Shown here in pieces: positions 1 to 10,504 of a DNA stretch of 64,000 bases. The stretch lies in assembly GCF_020166415.1 (NCBI RefSeq), contig NZ_JAIQXV010000001.1, forward strand, positions 124,001 through 188,000, written 5' to 3'. The translations under genes and the position numbers were made by a program. Origin of the DNA: Deinococcus multiflagellatus (GTDB lineage: Bacteria; Deinococcota; Deinococci; Deinococcales; Deinococcaceae). The notes beneath the pieces are model-generated. The model saw nothing but the letters and a program-made list of their open reading frames with translations. It was not told where the DNA came from and searched no databases. Each line of letters opens with the position of its first letter. Position 1 is the first letter of the stretch.

Positions 1-560
1 AGGTCGCCCGCATGGGTCAGGGGGCGGTGGGCGTCCAGAAAGGCGCGCAGTGCGGGCACCCGCACGTCGGGTTCGTGCCAGACGCCAGACGTGATCAGCG
101 CGGCCACGCGCGCGACGCGGGGTTCGGTGCGGCCCAGGGTCTGCGCCACGTAGCCCCCCATGCTGGACCCCACCACCCAGACGGGAACGGCGCCGTAGAT
201 GGCCTGCGCTGCGTCCAGCAGGGCAGGGGCTTCGGCCACGGTGCGGCGCACGCTCTCCCACACGTATTCGCGGGCATTCAGGCCGGGCGGGGTGTCGTCC
301 TGCCGCTCGCCGTGCAGGGCGCTGTCGGGCAAAACGATGGCCGCTCCGGCTGCCGTCAGGGCGCTGTACACGCCCAGTTTGCCCTCCTTGGTGGCCCAGG
401 CGCCGTGGTATACGACGCACAGGGCGCGCACCGACTGACCATCCGGGGGCCGCTCGACCAGGCAGGGCACCCCCGCCAGCACGCGGCGCTCAATGGTGTA
501 AGGCACGCCCCCGGTCATGGGCGTGGCGTGGGGATCGCCCGCAAAGGCGGGGCGGCTCAC
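1..560 (-). CDS. Alpha/beta hydrolase (partial, 3' end outside window)
   Basis: This is the N-terminal 186 or so residues of an alpha/beta hydrolase, probably of the dienelactone hydrolase/prolyl-oligopeptidase type. A strand followed by YHG near residue 51 looks like the oxyanion loop. The nucleophile elbow is GSSMGG with Ser at about 133. The acid and histidine of the triad would lie beyond the window edge. The GTG start at 560 overlaps the stop of the DinB gene (GTGA), which suggests translational coupling; an in-frame ATG at 518 is the alternative. The substrate cannot be told from the sequence. Confidence 0.8.
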   Translation of the reverse strand, partial: MSRPAFAGDPHATPMTGGVPYTIERRVLAGVPCLVERPPDGQSVRALCVVYHGAWATKEGKLGVYSALTAAGAAIVLPDSALHGERQDDTPPGLNAREYVWESVRRTVAEAPALLDAAQAIYGAVPVWVVGSSMGGYVAQTLGRTEPRVARVAALITSGVWHEPDVRVPALRAFLDAHRPLTHAGD

Positions 561-1123
561 GGGGCCTCTTGCTGCAGTAGGCGGCGAATCAGGCGCATCT
601 GGCCCCGGTGGCTGACCTCGTCTTCCATCACGTGGAACCAGGCCCAGTGGTGGTTCATGCTGGGATCGGCCGGGACAGGCTGGGCCAGCCACTCATCGTC
701 GCGCCCGGCCAGTCCAGCCAGCGTGAGGGCCATCGTCCCGCGCAGGTCGGCCTCGTACCACGCCAGATCGTGGCCGCGAAGCTGCGCCCGCGCCGCCTCA
801 CCCAGGTCCAGGGCCACGCGGTGGGGGGCGAACGCTTCACTGTCGTAGGGGTCGTAGCCCTCGAAGCTCAGGGCGTGGTAAATGCGGTGCACCGCGGCCA
901 GATGCGCCAGCAGCATGCCGCAGGAGTTGCCCAGCCCCGGCGGCACGGCGTCCAGTTCTTCGGGGGTCATGTCGGCCACCGCCTGCAGGGTGGTTAGCCG
1001 GGCGTACGTGAGCATGTCGGCCAGCGCGGCGATCTGGGGGGTGAAGGGCGCCGGGGGACCGGTGCGAATCTGGAACGCCCGGTCGTCTTTCAGGGTGGTG
1101 GCCAGATGGGCAAAGGCGGTCAT
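557..1123 (-). CDS. DinB family (DUF664-like) metal-binding protein
   Basis: The 188-residue protein has the four-helix-bundle look of the DinB/YfiT superfamily, which is strongly expanded in Deinococcus. Candidate metal-binding histidines lie in the HLAAVH helix in the middle and in the EVSHRGQM helix near the C terminus; the second is the typical last ligand motif of this family. Members include thiol S-transferases (bacillithiol, mycothiol), but many have no known reaction, so no substrate is proposed. A TACCCT box five bases before the ATG suggests a leaderless mRNA. The downstream hydrolase gene overlaps its stop codon, so the two are probably one operon. Confidence 0.85.
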   Translation of the reverse strand: MTAFAHLATTLKDDRAFQIRTGPPAPFTPQIAALADMLTYARLTTLQAVADMTPEELDAVPPGLGNSCGMLLAHLAAVHRIYHALSFEGYDPYDSEAFAPHRVALDLGEAARAQLRGHDLAWYEADLRGTMALTLAGLAGRDDEWLAQPVPADPSMNHHWAWFHVMEDEVSHRGQMRLIRRLLQQEAP

Positions 1124-1128
1124 GCCCC

Positions 1129-1134
1129 AGGGTA
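1129..1134 (-). promoter_or_regulatory. -10 box of the DinB gene
   Basis: TACCCT on the minus strand ends 5 nt before the ATG at 1123. This matches the TANNNT-close-to-start pattern of leaderless Deinococcus genes. Confidence 0.5.
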
Positions 1135-1138
1135 GCGG

Positions 1139-1666
1139 TTAGGGGCTCAGTCGCCGGGGCGGGGTGCCGGGCGAGCACACCCAGACGTCCGGGTTGCGCA
1201 GGGTGGCCCACTCGGCAAAACCCAGCCCCAGTGCCAGGGCCAGCAGGTTGCCGTGGGTGACGACCACGCAGACGCCCCCCGGGTCGCGCGCCTCGGCCAG
1301 CGCAGCGTGCGCGCGGACCCCGGCCCGGCGCCCCGATTCTCCGCCCGGAAAGCGCAGGACAGGCACCTGAAAACTCAGGCGCAGGGCGCCCCTCCACCAG
1401 CCCACCGGCCGACCCGTCAGCACCCGTTCCGTCAGGCGGGGGTCGGTGTGAATGTCCAGGCCCAGGGCCCCGGCCAGCGGCTGCGCGGTCGCCACTGCCC
1501 GGGCCCACGGACTGCTGACGATCCGGGTGATGCCCAGGTCCGCCAGCCCGGTGGCCAGTGCCTGGGCCCCGAGCTGGCCGTCTGGGGTCAGGGGGGCCTC
1601 TGGCGCCTGCCCGGCGGCCTTTGCGTGGCGCACCAGCAGGAGGGTGCCGGGGGGCAGGCCGGTCAC
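1139..1666 (-). CDS. Histidine phosphatase family protein (phosphoglycerate mutase-like)
   Basis: The 175-residue protein carries the signature of the histidine phosphatase superfamily: LVRHAKA near residue 12 supplies the phosphorylated His, and VVTHGN near residue 133 the second catalytic His. The family dephosphorylates small metabolites, proteins or sugar phosphates; the substrate here is unknown. The reading frame stays open upstream to 1924, but that extension has no protein-like character, so I place the start at the GTG at 1666, directly before the first beta strand. It ends 16 bases before the DinB gene and shares its strand. Confidence 0.8.
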   Translation of the reverse strand: MTGLPPGTLLLVRHAKAAGQAPEAPLTPDGQLGAQALATGLADLGITRIVSSPWARAVATAQPLAGALGLDIHTDPRLTERVLTGRPVGWWRGALRLSFQVPVLRFPGGESGRRAGVRAHAALAEARDPGGVCVVVTHGNLLALALGLGFAEWATLRNPDVWVCSPGTPPRRLSP

Positions 1667-2536
1667 GGCGTCACCCCGGGTGTGCCTGCGCCAGCGGAGC
1701 GATGCTCTGCCAAAGACCGGGGCAGACGTGAAGCTGAGGAGCCACGTTTGAGCCGTTGAATGGAAGCAGCCGCTGTCAAACGTTTCCTCCCCGCGCGCCT
1801 GTAGATCGGCCTGCAGGGCGCCCACGTTCAGCGCGCGTCCCCGCTGTGCCGCACCGCTGCCCCGGCCGCGCCTCGCCCAAGATACAGCAGTTCTGCTGGC
1901 TCCGCTTGGCCGACTGCGTTTCAAACGGACTGCTGGCGCGCGCCCTGGCGCCAGCAGCTTCGGGGCGCCAACGGGCAGCGCGCGGAACCTCCTGGGAGGG
2001 GTCTGGGGCAGGCGCGGCCCCTACGCTCATGGATCAGCTTGCCGCTGTGCCGGCTGTGAATGTTCGCCGGGGAGTGGTTGCGACAAATGCTGCCCGGGAA
2101 GCGAGCGCAGTTCAGACGACCGGCCAGCGTGAGGGGCCCGTCGCCCGCAATGCGCCGCGTTTCGCGACTGCCCACCATCGGCGCCACCATGTCCAGATGG
2201 GCCGCCCCACATCCTGGCGGCGAGGCCCGGCAAAACGCTGATGGCCGCGTGATTGCCTGCGCGCCCCTCACCTGCGCCGCGCTGAGGTGCCAGGAATCGG
2301 TGCCGTCGTTCAGGTCGGCGCGGATGCGTGGGCAGGAGAAGCTGAGAGAGGCATGTCCGTCGGCGTGTTGCGCGCCGTGACCTATAGGCCCGTGCCGCCA
2401 AGGCGGTGTTGTTCCCGGCGCGAGGCGCGCCGCCTGATTGTGGTCATGCCCGGCAGTGTAGCGGCCAGGGCGCACGCGGGCATGAAGAAACCAGCGCCCC
2501 ACACAGAGAGGCGCTGGCTCAGGGAAGCTGCAGGTG
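1667..2536. other. 870-bp gap without a convincing gene
   Basis: Several frames are open here by virtue of high GC, but none gives a recognisable protein, and base composition is a little lower and more even than in the neighbouring genes. A perfect 8-bp inverted repeat, ACGTTTGA at 1744-1751 and TCAAACGT at 1776-1783, lies upstream of the phosphatase gene and could be an operator or a small hairpin. The minus-strand frame at 1921-2502 may be a decayed gene, but I cannot name a family. Confidence 0.4.
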
Positions 2537-2770
2537 TTAGTGGCCGTCGCCGTCGGTGGCTTCGCGCTTGCCCTCGCTGTATTCGGCGTGGGCCTGGGCG
2601 TTGTGCACTTCGGCCTTGGCGCGGTCTTCCAGGGCCTCGGCCTTGTGGTGGGCGTCCCCCGTGACAGCGTGGGCCACGTTGTGTCCGGCCTCGCGGGCGC
2701 GGTCGGCGGCCTCGTTCACCTTGGCCTTGGCGGCGTCCAGCATGTTACCAGCGGTGCTCTTGTCACTCAT
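2537..2770 (-). CDS. Small hydrophilic stress-type protein (CsbD/LEA-like)
   Basis: The 77-residue protein is very hydrophilic and predicted helical, rich in Ala, Lys, Glu, Asp and His, with no Cys or Trp. Repeated patterns such as AAKAKVNEAADRAREAG resemble CsbD-like and group 3 LEA proteins, which accumulate in general stress or desiccation. A strong AGGAGG ribosome site precedes the ATG, so it may be well expressed. It stands alone between the gap to the left and icd to the right, which reads in the opposite direction. The role is inferred from composition only. Confidence 0.7.
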   Translation of the reverse strand: MSDKSTAGNMLDAAKAKVNEAADRAREAGHNVAHAVTGDAHHKAEALEDRAKAEVHNAQAHAEYSEGKREATDGDGH

Positions 2771-3120
2771 GGATCAGGTCCTCCTGTGAGGTGAATTCCC
2801 GGTCTGGGTCCTCTCAGAGTGCCGCGCGCTGGTGCGGGGCAGGTGAGCAACCCTTCAGGTGAACCGGGGGCTTCCCCCAGGGTTTCCTTCATGTCCCTTA
2901 AGCCCGGGTGTAGGGAAAGCAGGGGAGGGGTATGGCAGCCAACATCAGCGTGAAGGGATGGGTGCCCAGCGGTAGCCTCTTTTCAGACACTTGCTGGCGG
3001 ACAAGGGCCTCCGGCCGCCCTGTTCTGCCCGCTCCCTGAGCGGCCCGCTGGTCCTTTCTTGAACCGCGTCTAAACCGTTCGGGTAACAGCTGCGCCGGGG
3101 CGGCTTTTCACCGGGTGGAG
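2771..3120. other. Divergent intergenic region between the stress-type gene and icd
   Basis: No gene is seen. The region must hold the promoters of the two divergent genes. A short GC hairpin with arms GGGGG and CCCCC lies near 2864-2878. The icd -10 box is listed separately. The stress-gene promoter could not be assigned with confidence. Confidence 0.5.
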
Positions 3121-3126
3121 TACAGT
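3121..3126 (+). promoter_or_regulatory. -10 box of icd
   Basis: TACAGT ends 9 nt before the ATG at 3136, so the transcript would have almost no leader. This box lies inside the upstream extension that begins at the GTG at 3115, which argues for the ATG as the true start. Confidence 0.5.
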
Positions 3127-3135
3127 AGGGCCGAC

Positions 3136-4392
<1,257 letters not shown>

Positions 4393-4407
4393 CCTTCCTT
4401 CAACCGG

Positions 4408-4436
4408 GGCAGGCGGCCGTCAATAGGCCGTCTGCC
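4408..4436 (+). terminator. Hairpin after icd
   Basis: GGCAGGCGGCC at 4408-4418 pairs with GGCCGTCTGCC at 4426-4436 around a 7-nt loop. Only a short T-rich stretch (TCATTTC) follows, so it is a weak intrinsic terminator. Confidence 0.6.
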
Positions 4437-4463
4437 TCATTTCGTTGCGCCGCGCGCCTCACG

Positions 4464-4469
4464 TAAGGT
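4464..4469 (+). promoter_or_regulatory. -10 box of the hisS leader
   Basis: TAAGGT ends 7 nt before an ATG at 4477, the start of a small His-rich ORF that overlaps hisS. Transcription would begin at or near that ATG. Confidence 0.45.
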
Positions 4470-4476
4470 GACTGTC

Positions 4477-4659
4477 ATGGCTGCTTTTCACCGACATTCA
4501 GGACGTTCGACAGCCCCTGTGCTCCGCCTGCGTGCGTTGAGCCCGGCTTTCGTTCATTCCGGCCTGAATGGGATGCAGCGTTCAGGTGCGCCAGGACCCT
4601 GCACCCACCATGACCCGACCCACGCCCATCAGTGGCTTTCCCGAATTCCTGCCCGCTGA
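4477..4659 (+). CDS. Candidate His-rich leader peptide overlapping the hisS start
   Basis: This 60-codon ORF would be the first thing translated on a leaderless hisS transcript. It has seven His codons: two at positions 5 and 7, one at 27, and four at 44, 45, 49 and 51. His codon 45 physically overlaps the ATG of hisS at 4610, and the ORF ends 47 bases into hisS in another frame. An 8-bp inverted repeat (CATTCAGG at 4495-4502, CCTGAATG at 4563-4570) lies within it. This arrangement could couple hisS initiation to histidyl-tRNA supply. It may equally be a chance ORF. Confidence 0.35.
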   Translation: MAAFHRHSGRSTAPVLRLRALSPAFVHSGLNGMQRSGAPGPCTHHDPTHAHQWLSRIPAR

Positions 4660-5959
4660 GCAGTTGGTCTTTGACCGCGTGCTGGCCACCATCCGCGCGA
4701 CATATGAGCGTTACGGCTTTACGTCTATAGAAACGCCAGCAGTAGAACGACGGGACACGCTGGTGGCCCGCGGAGGCGACGACAAGGAAATCTACACCCT
4801 GTCCCGCCTCACCACCGGTTCTGGCAGCACCGAAACGGAACTCGCCCTGCACTTCGACCTGTCCGTGCCCCTGGCGCGCTACGTGGCCCAGCACGCGGAC
4901 GGGCTGGTGTTTCCGTTTCAACGCGCCCAGATTCAGAAGGTGTGGCGGGGCGAGCGGCCCCAGGCTGGCCGGTTTCGGGAGTTCTACCAGGCTGACCTGG
5001 ACGTGGTGGGCCGTGGCCGCCTTGGCCTAACCTACGACGCCCTGCTGCCTGCCGTGATCAGCGACACCCTGAGCGCCATTGGGGTGGGCCCCTTCTGCAT
5101 TCGGTTGAATCACCGGCAACTGCTGCAGGGCTGGGCCACCGGAGCGGGGCTGCCCGCCGCCCTGGTTCCCGCCGCCCTGCGCGTGCTCGATAAGCTGGAG
5201 AAGATTGGCATAGACGCGGTGCGTACGCAGCTCACGTCCACCTGTGGGCTGAACCCCGCCCGGGTCACGACCTTTCTCGAACTGGCCACCGCCTCACGCC
5301 CAGGCACGCAGGTGCTCGATGACCTTGCGGCCGGTGCCCTGCCACTGAATGCCGCCCTGGAGCAGGGCATTCAGGAACTTCAGGACGTGACAGCCACCAT
5401 GCAGGCGCTGGGCGTGCCGGACACCCACTACCGCCTGGACCTGAGTGTGGCCCGGGGGCTGGGGTACTACACGGGCACGGTTTACGAAACCGGGTTGCAG
5501 GCCTTTCCGACGCTAGGCAGCATCTGTTCCGGGGGGCGGTACGAGAATCTGGCCGAGGCCTTTGGCCCTGAGCGTTTTCCAGGCGTGGGCATGTCCATCG
5601 GCGTGAGCCGGTTTGTCCCGGCCCTGATGGCTGCGGGCGTACTGGCGCCAGCTGCCGCCACCTGCGCGCCGGTCCTCGTGACCACGCTGCGCCAGACCCT
5701 GCGGGCAGAAACCTTTCGCCTGGGCGCCGAGTTGAGGCAGGCGGGCATCAACACGGAGATGTACCTGGAGTCCGACCGCCTGGGGCAGCAACTGCGGTAC
5801 GCCGCCCGAAAGGGGTTCGTGCTGGTGGCCATTGTGGGTGAGGATGAACTGGCCGCTGGGGTGGTCCGCGTGCGGCACCTCGCCACGGGCACAGAGCAGG
5901 TGTGGCCGCGAGACACCTGGACAGCCGATGTTCGCCGTTGGCTGGCTGAACCCGCGTAA
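4610..5959 (+). CDS. hisS: Histidine--tRNA ligase (HisRS family)
   Basis: Class II synthetase of 449 residues that charges tRNA-His, with the anticodon-binding fold at the C terminus. Visible motifs are motif 2 (GERPQAGRFREFYQADLD), the HisA-type motif LSVARGLGYYTGTVYE, the HisB-type motif SICSGGRYENL and motif 3 (GVGMSIGVSRFVPAL). Motif 2 with FREFYQ looks more like alpha-proteobacterial or eukaryal HisRS than E. coli HisRS, and HisA has Gly where RGLDYY is usual. Presence of the anticodon domain argues against HisZ, which lacks it. The ATG at 4610 has no strong ribosome site and is overlapped by the His-rich ORF. It converges with nadA across a shared terminator. Confidence 0.85.
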   Translation: MTRPTPISGFPEFLPAEQLVFDRVLATIRATYERYGFTSIETPAVERRDTLVARGGDDKEIYTLSRLTTGSGSTETELALHFDLSVPLARYVAQHADGLVFPFQRAQIQKVWRGERPQAGRFREFYQADLDVVGRGRLGLTYDALLPAVISDTLSAIGVGPFCIRLNHRQLLQGWATGAGLPAALVPAALRVLDKLEKIGIDAVRTQLTSTCGLNPARVTTFLELATASRPGTQVLDDLAAGALPLNAALEQGIQELQDVTATMQALGVPDTHYRLDLSVARGLGYYTGTVYETGLQAFPTLGSICSGGRYENLAEAFGPERFPGVGMSIGVSRFVPALMAAGVLAPAAATCAPVLVTTLRQTLRAETFRLGAELRQAGINTEMYLESDRLGQQLRYAARKGFVLVAIVGEDELAAGVVRVRHLATGTEQVWPRDTWTADVRRWLAEPA

Positions 5960-5977
5960 CCCGTCAGATCAACGAAA

Positions 5978-6009
5978 GCGTGCCTGCGCCAGATGTTGGG
6001 CAGGCACGC
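5978..6009. terminator. Bidirectional terminator between hisS and nadA
   Basis: GCGTGCCTGC at 5978-5987 pairs perfectly with GCAGGCACGC at 6000-6009 around a 12-nt loop. It lies between two convergent genes. T-runs are weak on both sides. Confidence 0.65.
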
Positions 6010-6028
6010 CGTCACCTCAGGCGGGCTG

Positions 6029-7872
<1,844 letters not shown>

Positions 7873-7972
7873 GACCGGCCCGGGACAGGACGCGGGGGAA
7901 GAAGACGGAGAGAACGCACGGGCAGAACCCTAGCGTATTCGCCGGAAGCGGGCGTGCAGGTGTGCGCGCCCT

Positions 7973-9511
7973 TCACCGGACCCCCACGGCCAGCCCCACG
8001 GGCACCTCGCGCAGGACCGGCTGGCCGTCGCGGCCCTGCCCCCAGACGGTGTGCCTGGGGGGCGTGGTCTCGGCGGGAAAGTCGGTGCGGCAGTGTCCGC
8101 CGCGCGACTCCTTGCGGGCCAGGGCGGCCCGCAGCAGCAGTTCTCCCAGGGTGGCGAGGTGCCCGGCTTCCAGGCTGGCGCGGGTGGCCTGGGGCGCGGC
8201 CGGCCACGTCCAGCCCGCCAGCGCGGCCTCCAGGTCCGTTGCGTTGCGGCGCAGGCCCGCCGCCTGGTCCATCACGGCGCGCAGCCTGGGCAGGCAGGCG
8301 GGGTCCACCCCGGCCAGTGGGGGCGCCTCGCCATCGTCCTGGGGCGTGCGCAACTCAGCCAGGGCGGCGCGGGCGGCCCGCGCCCCGAACACCAGCCCTT
8401 CCGAGAGGCTGTTGCTGGCCAGCCGGTTGGCGCCGTGCAGTCCGCTGGAGGCCACCTCGCCCGCCGCGTACAGGCCCGGCACCGTAGCGCGGCCGTCCAC
8501 ATCGGTCTGCACGCCGCCCATGGTGTAGTGCACGGCGGGCTGCACCGGAATCAGGTCGGTGCCCGGATTCAGGCCCCAGCGGCCCAGCGATTCGGTGACG
8601 GTGGGAAAGCGCGCGTGCACGAACGCCTCGCCCAGATGGCGCAGGTCCAGCCACACGCCGCCTGTGGCCGCCATTTCGGCGGCAATGGCGCGCGCCACCA
8701 CGTCGCGCGGGGCCAGTTCCAGGGCCTCGTCGTAGCGGGCCATGAAGCGCTCGCCCCGGGCGTTCAGCAGCTGGGCGCCCTCGCCGCGCGCCGCCTCGGT
8801 CACCAGCTGGGCCTCGTGGCCGCGTACCACGGCGGTGGGGTGAAACTGCACGAATTCCAGGTCGCGCAGGGCTGCGCCTGCCGTCCAGGCCAGCCCCACG
8901 CCGTCGCCGGTGCCCTCGGGGGGGGCCGTGGTCACGCCGAACAGACGCCCAAAGCCCCCGGTGGCCAGGAGCACGGCGCCGGCTCGCACCCGCACGGGCC
9001 CAGCCGGGGTCAGCAGGTCGGCGCCCACCACCCGCCCGCCCGAGCGGCGCAGGGTCTGCACAAACGCCCCCTCCTGCACCTGCAGGGCCGGCCCCTGTCC
9101 TGCGCGCAGAGCCGTGCTCAGGGCGAGGCTGACCGCGTACCCGGTGGCGTCGCCGGTGTGCCGAATCCGGGCGCGGCTGTGGCCGCCTTCCAGCGTCACA
9201 TGCGGGGAAAAGGTCACGCCCAGGTCGCGCAGGGTGTCCACCTGGGTGCGGGCCTCGCGCACGAAGACCGCCACCGCGTCGGGTTCGCACAGGCCCCGGC
9301 CCGCCTTCAGGGTGTCGGCGGCGTGGCTGGCCTCGTCGCCGCTCTCCACGGGCGCCGCCACGCCGCCCTGCGCCCAGCGGGTCGAGCCGCCGGTCAGCGC
9401 GCCCTTGCAGGCCAGCAGCACGTCCGCGCCGTAGCTGCGCGCCGTCAGGGCCGCGTAGGCCCCGGCCACACCGCCGCCCACCACCAAGAGCTCGGTCTCG
9501 ACTGTGTTCAC
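7973..9511 (-). CDS. nadB: L-aspartate oxidase
   Basis: NadB is an FAD enzyme that oxidises aspartate to iminoaspartate, the first step of de novo NAD synthesis. The 512-residue protein starts with the Rossmann FAD motif VVGGGVAGAYAAL, followed by GGSTRWAQGGVAAP, typical of the succinate dehydrogenase/fumarate reductase flavoprotein family. Other landmarks are FVQFHPTAV, LLNARGERFM, HYTMGGVQTDVDG, YAAGEVASSGLHGANRLASNSLSE. The GTG at 9511 is chosen because TACCCT lies 8 nt before it and the protein then begins just before the FAD strand; the frame is open to 9553. Upstream lies a divergent membrane-protein gene. Confidence 0.96.
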   Translation of the reverse strand: MNTVETELLVVGGGVAGAYAALTARSYGADVLLACKGALTGGSTRWAQGGVAAPVESGDEASHAADTLKAGRGLCEPDAVAVFVREARTQVDTLRDLGVTFSPHVTLEGGHSRARIRHTGDATGYAVSLALSTALRAGQGPALQVQEGAFVQTLRRSGGRVVGADLLTPAGPVRVRAGAVLLATGGFGRLFGVTTAPPEGTGDGVGLAWTAGAALRDLEFVQFHPTAVVRGHEAQLVTEAARGEGAQLLNARGERFMARYDEALELAPRDVVARAIAAEMAATGGVWLDLRHLGEAFVHARFPTVTESLGRWGLNPGTDLIPVQPAVHYTMGGVQTDVDGRATVPGLYAAGEVASSGLHGANRLASNSLSEGLVFGARAARAALAELRTPQDDGEAPPLAGVDPACLPRLRAVMDQAAGLRRNATDLEAALAGWTWPAAPQATRASLEAGHLATLGELLLRAALARKESRGGHCRTDFPAETTPPRHTVWGQGRDGQPVLREVPVGLAVGVR

Positions 9512-9519
9512 AACTGCCC

Positions 9520-9525
9520 AGGGTA
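9520..9525 (-). promoter_or_regulatory. -10 box of nadB
   Basis: TACCCT on the minus strand, 8 nt before the GTG at 9511. It supports a leaderless GTG-initiated nadB mRNA. Confidence 0.5.
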
Positions 9526-9589
9526 GGGCAGCCAGGGCCCGGTCAGGTGTCACTGCGCGGCTGAACAGTGGGTCAGGAGCTCACACTGC

Positions 9590-9595
9590 TAGACT
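9590..9595 (+). promoter_or_regulatory. -10 box of the 9602 membrane-protein gene
   Basis: TAGACT, 6 nt before the ATG at 9602. It lies back to back with the nadB promoter in a gap of 90 bases. Confidence 0.5.
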
Positions 9596-9601
9596 GCCCC
9601 C

Positions 9602-9916
9602 ATGACGCGCGTTCTGCTGGCCCTGGCGGGCGTGGTGTTGCTGGCGGTCACGGCGCTGGCGCTGGTATGGCTGCTGGGCCAGCTGCTGACCGGGCTGGGC
9701 ATTTTTATCGTGGGCGCGGCTGGCGTGCTGGGGCGCCTGCTGTGGTTCCTGCTGGTGGCGGGGGGGCTCTCGGGGCTGGTGTACTTTGTGGCCAGCGCGT
9801 GGCGTCCGGGCACGCGGCTCACCGTCACCCCGGCGCCCGGCCCCCAGCCCCACCGGGCGGCCCAGGCGGCGCCCACCCCCGCCTCGCCTGAACCGGCCCC
9901 CGAGGCCCGCCCTTAA
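9602..9916 (+). CDS. Small two-TM membrane protein of unknown function
   Basis: A 104-residue protein with two hydrophobic stretches, about residues 4-32 and 35-63, followed by a Pro/Ala-rich cytoplasmic or periplasmic tail (residues 70-104) of low complexity. The leaderless promoter box directly before the ATG supports it as a real gene. I recognise no family. Neighbours are divergent nadB and, downstream, the Panacea-domain gene, which has its own ribosome site; nothing in the context suggests a role. Confidence 0.6.
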   Translation: MTRVLLALAGVVLLAVTALALVWLLGQLLTGLGIFIVGAAGVLGRLLWFLLVAGGLSGLVYFVASAWRPGTRLTVTPAPGPQPHRAAQAAPTPASPEPAPEARP

Positions 9917-10013
9917 CGGGCGCAGCGCCCCTGCCCCTGCGTTCCCCAGGCGCCTGAACGCAAGCTCTTCTGCCCCAAACATGTTACGCTGCAGACAGAA
10001 AGGAGGCCTGCCT

Positions 10014-10502
10014 ATGACCATCGCCATCACCAACCCGCAGCGCACCGGCTACGCCGCCGAAGTGGTGGCGAACGCCTTTCTGGAACTGGCCCGGGAAGAG
10101 GGCCGCGCTCTGACCCAGATGCAGGTGCACAAGCTGGTGTTTATCGCGCACGGCTTTACCCTGGCGCTGCTGGGCCGGCCACTCATTTACAACACCGTGC
10201 ATGCGTGGCGCGGCGGGCCGGTGGTGCGCCGGTTGTGGCAACTGTGGGGCGAGCGCGGCACCCAGCCCATTGAGGGCCGCCTGCCGGTGGCCCAGGGCGA
10301 ACCCGAGTTGGCCGGCGACCCCGAGGCGCTGGACGTGATTCGCAGTGTCTGGGCCGCCTACGGTCAGATGGACGGCCTGGAACTGTCGCGCCTGACCCAC
10401 CGGCCCGGCAGTCCCTGGTCCCAGATTTACGGGCAGGCCCCCGACCTCATTCCCGATCAGGTCACGCGCGAGTACTACACGGCCCTGGCCCGCAGCGCCT
10501 GA
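10014..10502 (+). CDS. Panacea-domain (DUF4065/SocA-like) protein, putative antitoxin
   Basis: The 162-residue protein matches the DUF4065/Panacea pattern: KLVFIAHGFTLALLGRPL at about residues 43-60 corresponds to the usual L.yyAqGw.La..g.pL helix. It is followed by AWRGGPVVRRLWQ, equivalent to AWk.GPV....w. Panacea proteins serve as antitoxins that neutralise very different toxins, and SocA is a proteolytic adaptor. The start is the ATG at 10014 after a strong AGGAGG at 10002-10007. Only two bases separate its stop from the next gene, a 2-TM protein, the layout expected of a PanA/PanT-like pair. Function as an antitoxin is inference. Confidence 0.7.
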   Translation: MTIAITNPQRTGYAAEVVANAFLELAREEGRALTQMQVHKLVFIAHGFTLALLGRPLIYNTVHAWRGGPVVRRLWQLWGERGTQPIEGRLPVAQGEPELAGDPEALDVIRSVWAAYGQMDGLELSRLTHRPGSPWSQIYGQAPDLIPDQVTREYYTALARSA

Positions 10503-10504
10503 CG

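Noticed and set aside
4437..4609. T-box riboswitch upstream of hisS
   Set aside because: The conserved T-box antiterminator bulge sequence (TGG in NGGTGGNA) and a following terminator are not present, and the promoter box leaves no long leader.
9786..10013. N-terminal extension of the Panacea protein
   Set aside because: The frame is open, but the strong AGGAGG and ATG at 10014 and the domain start there; the upstream part is Pro/Arg-rich and overlaps another gene.
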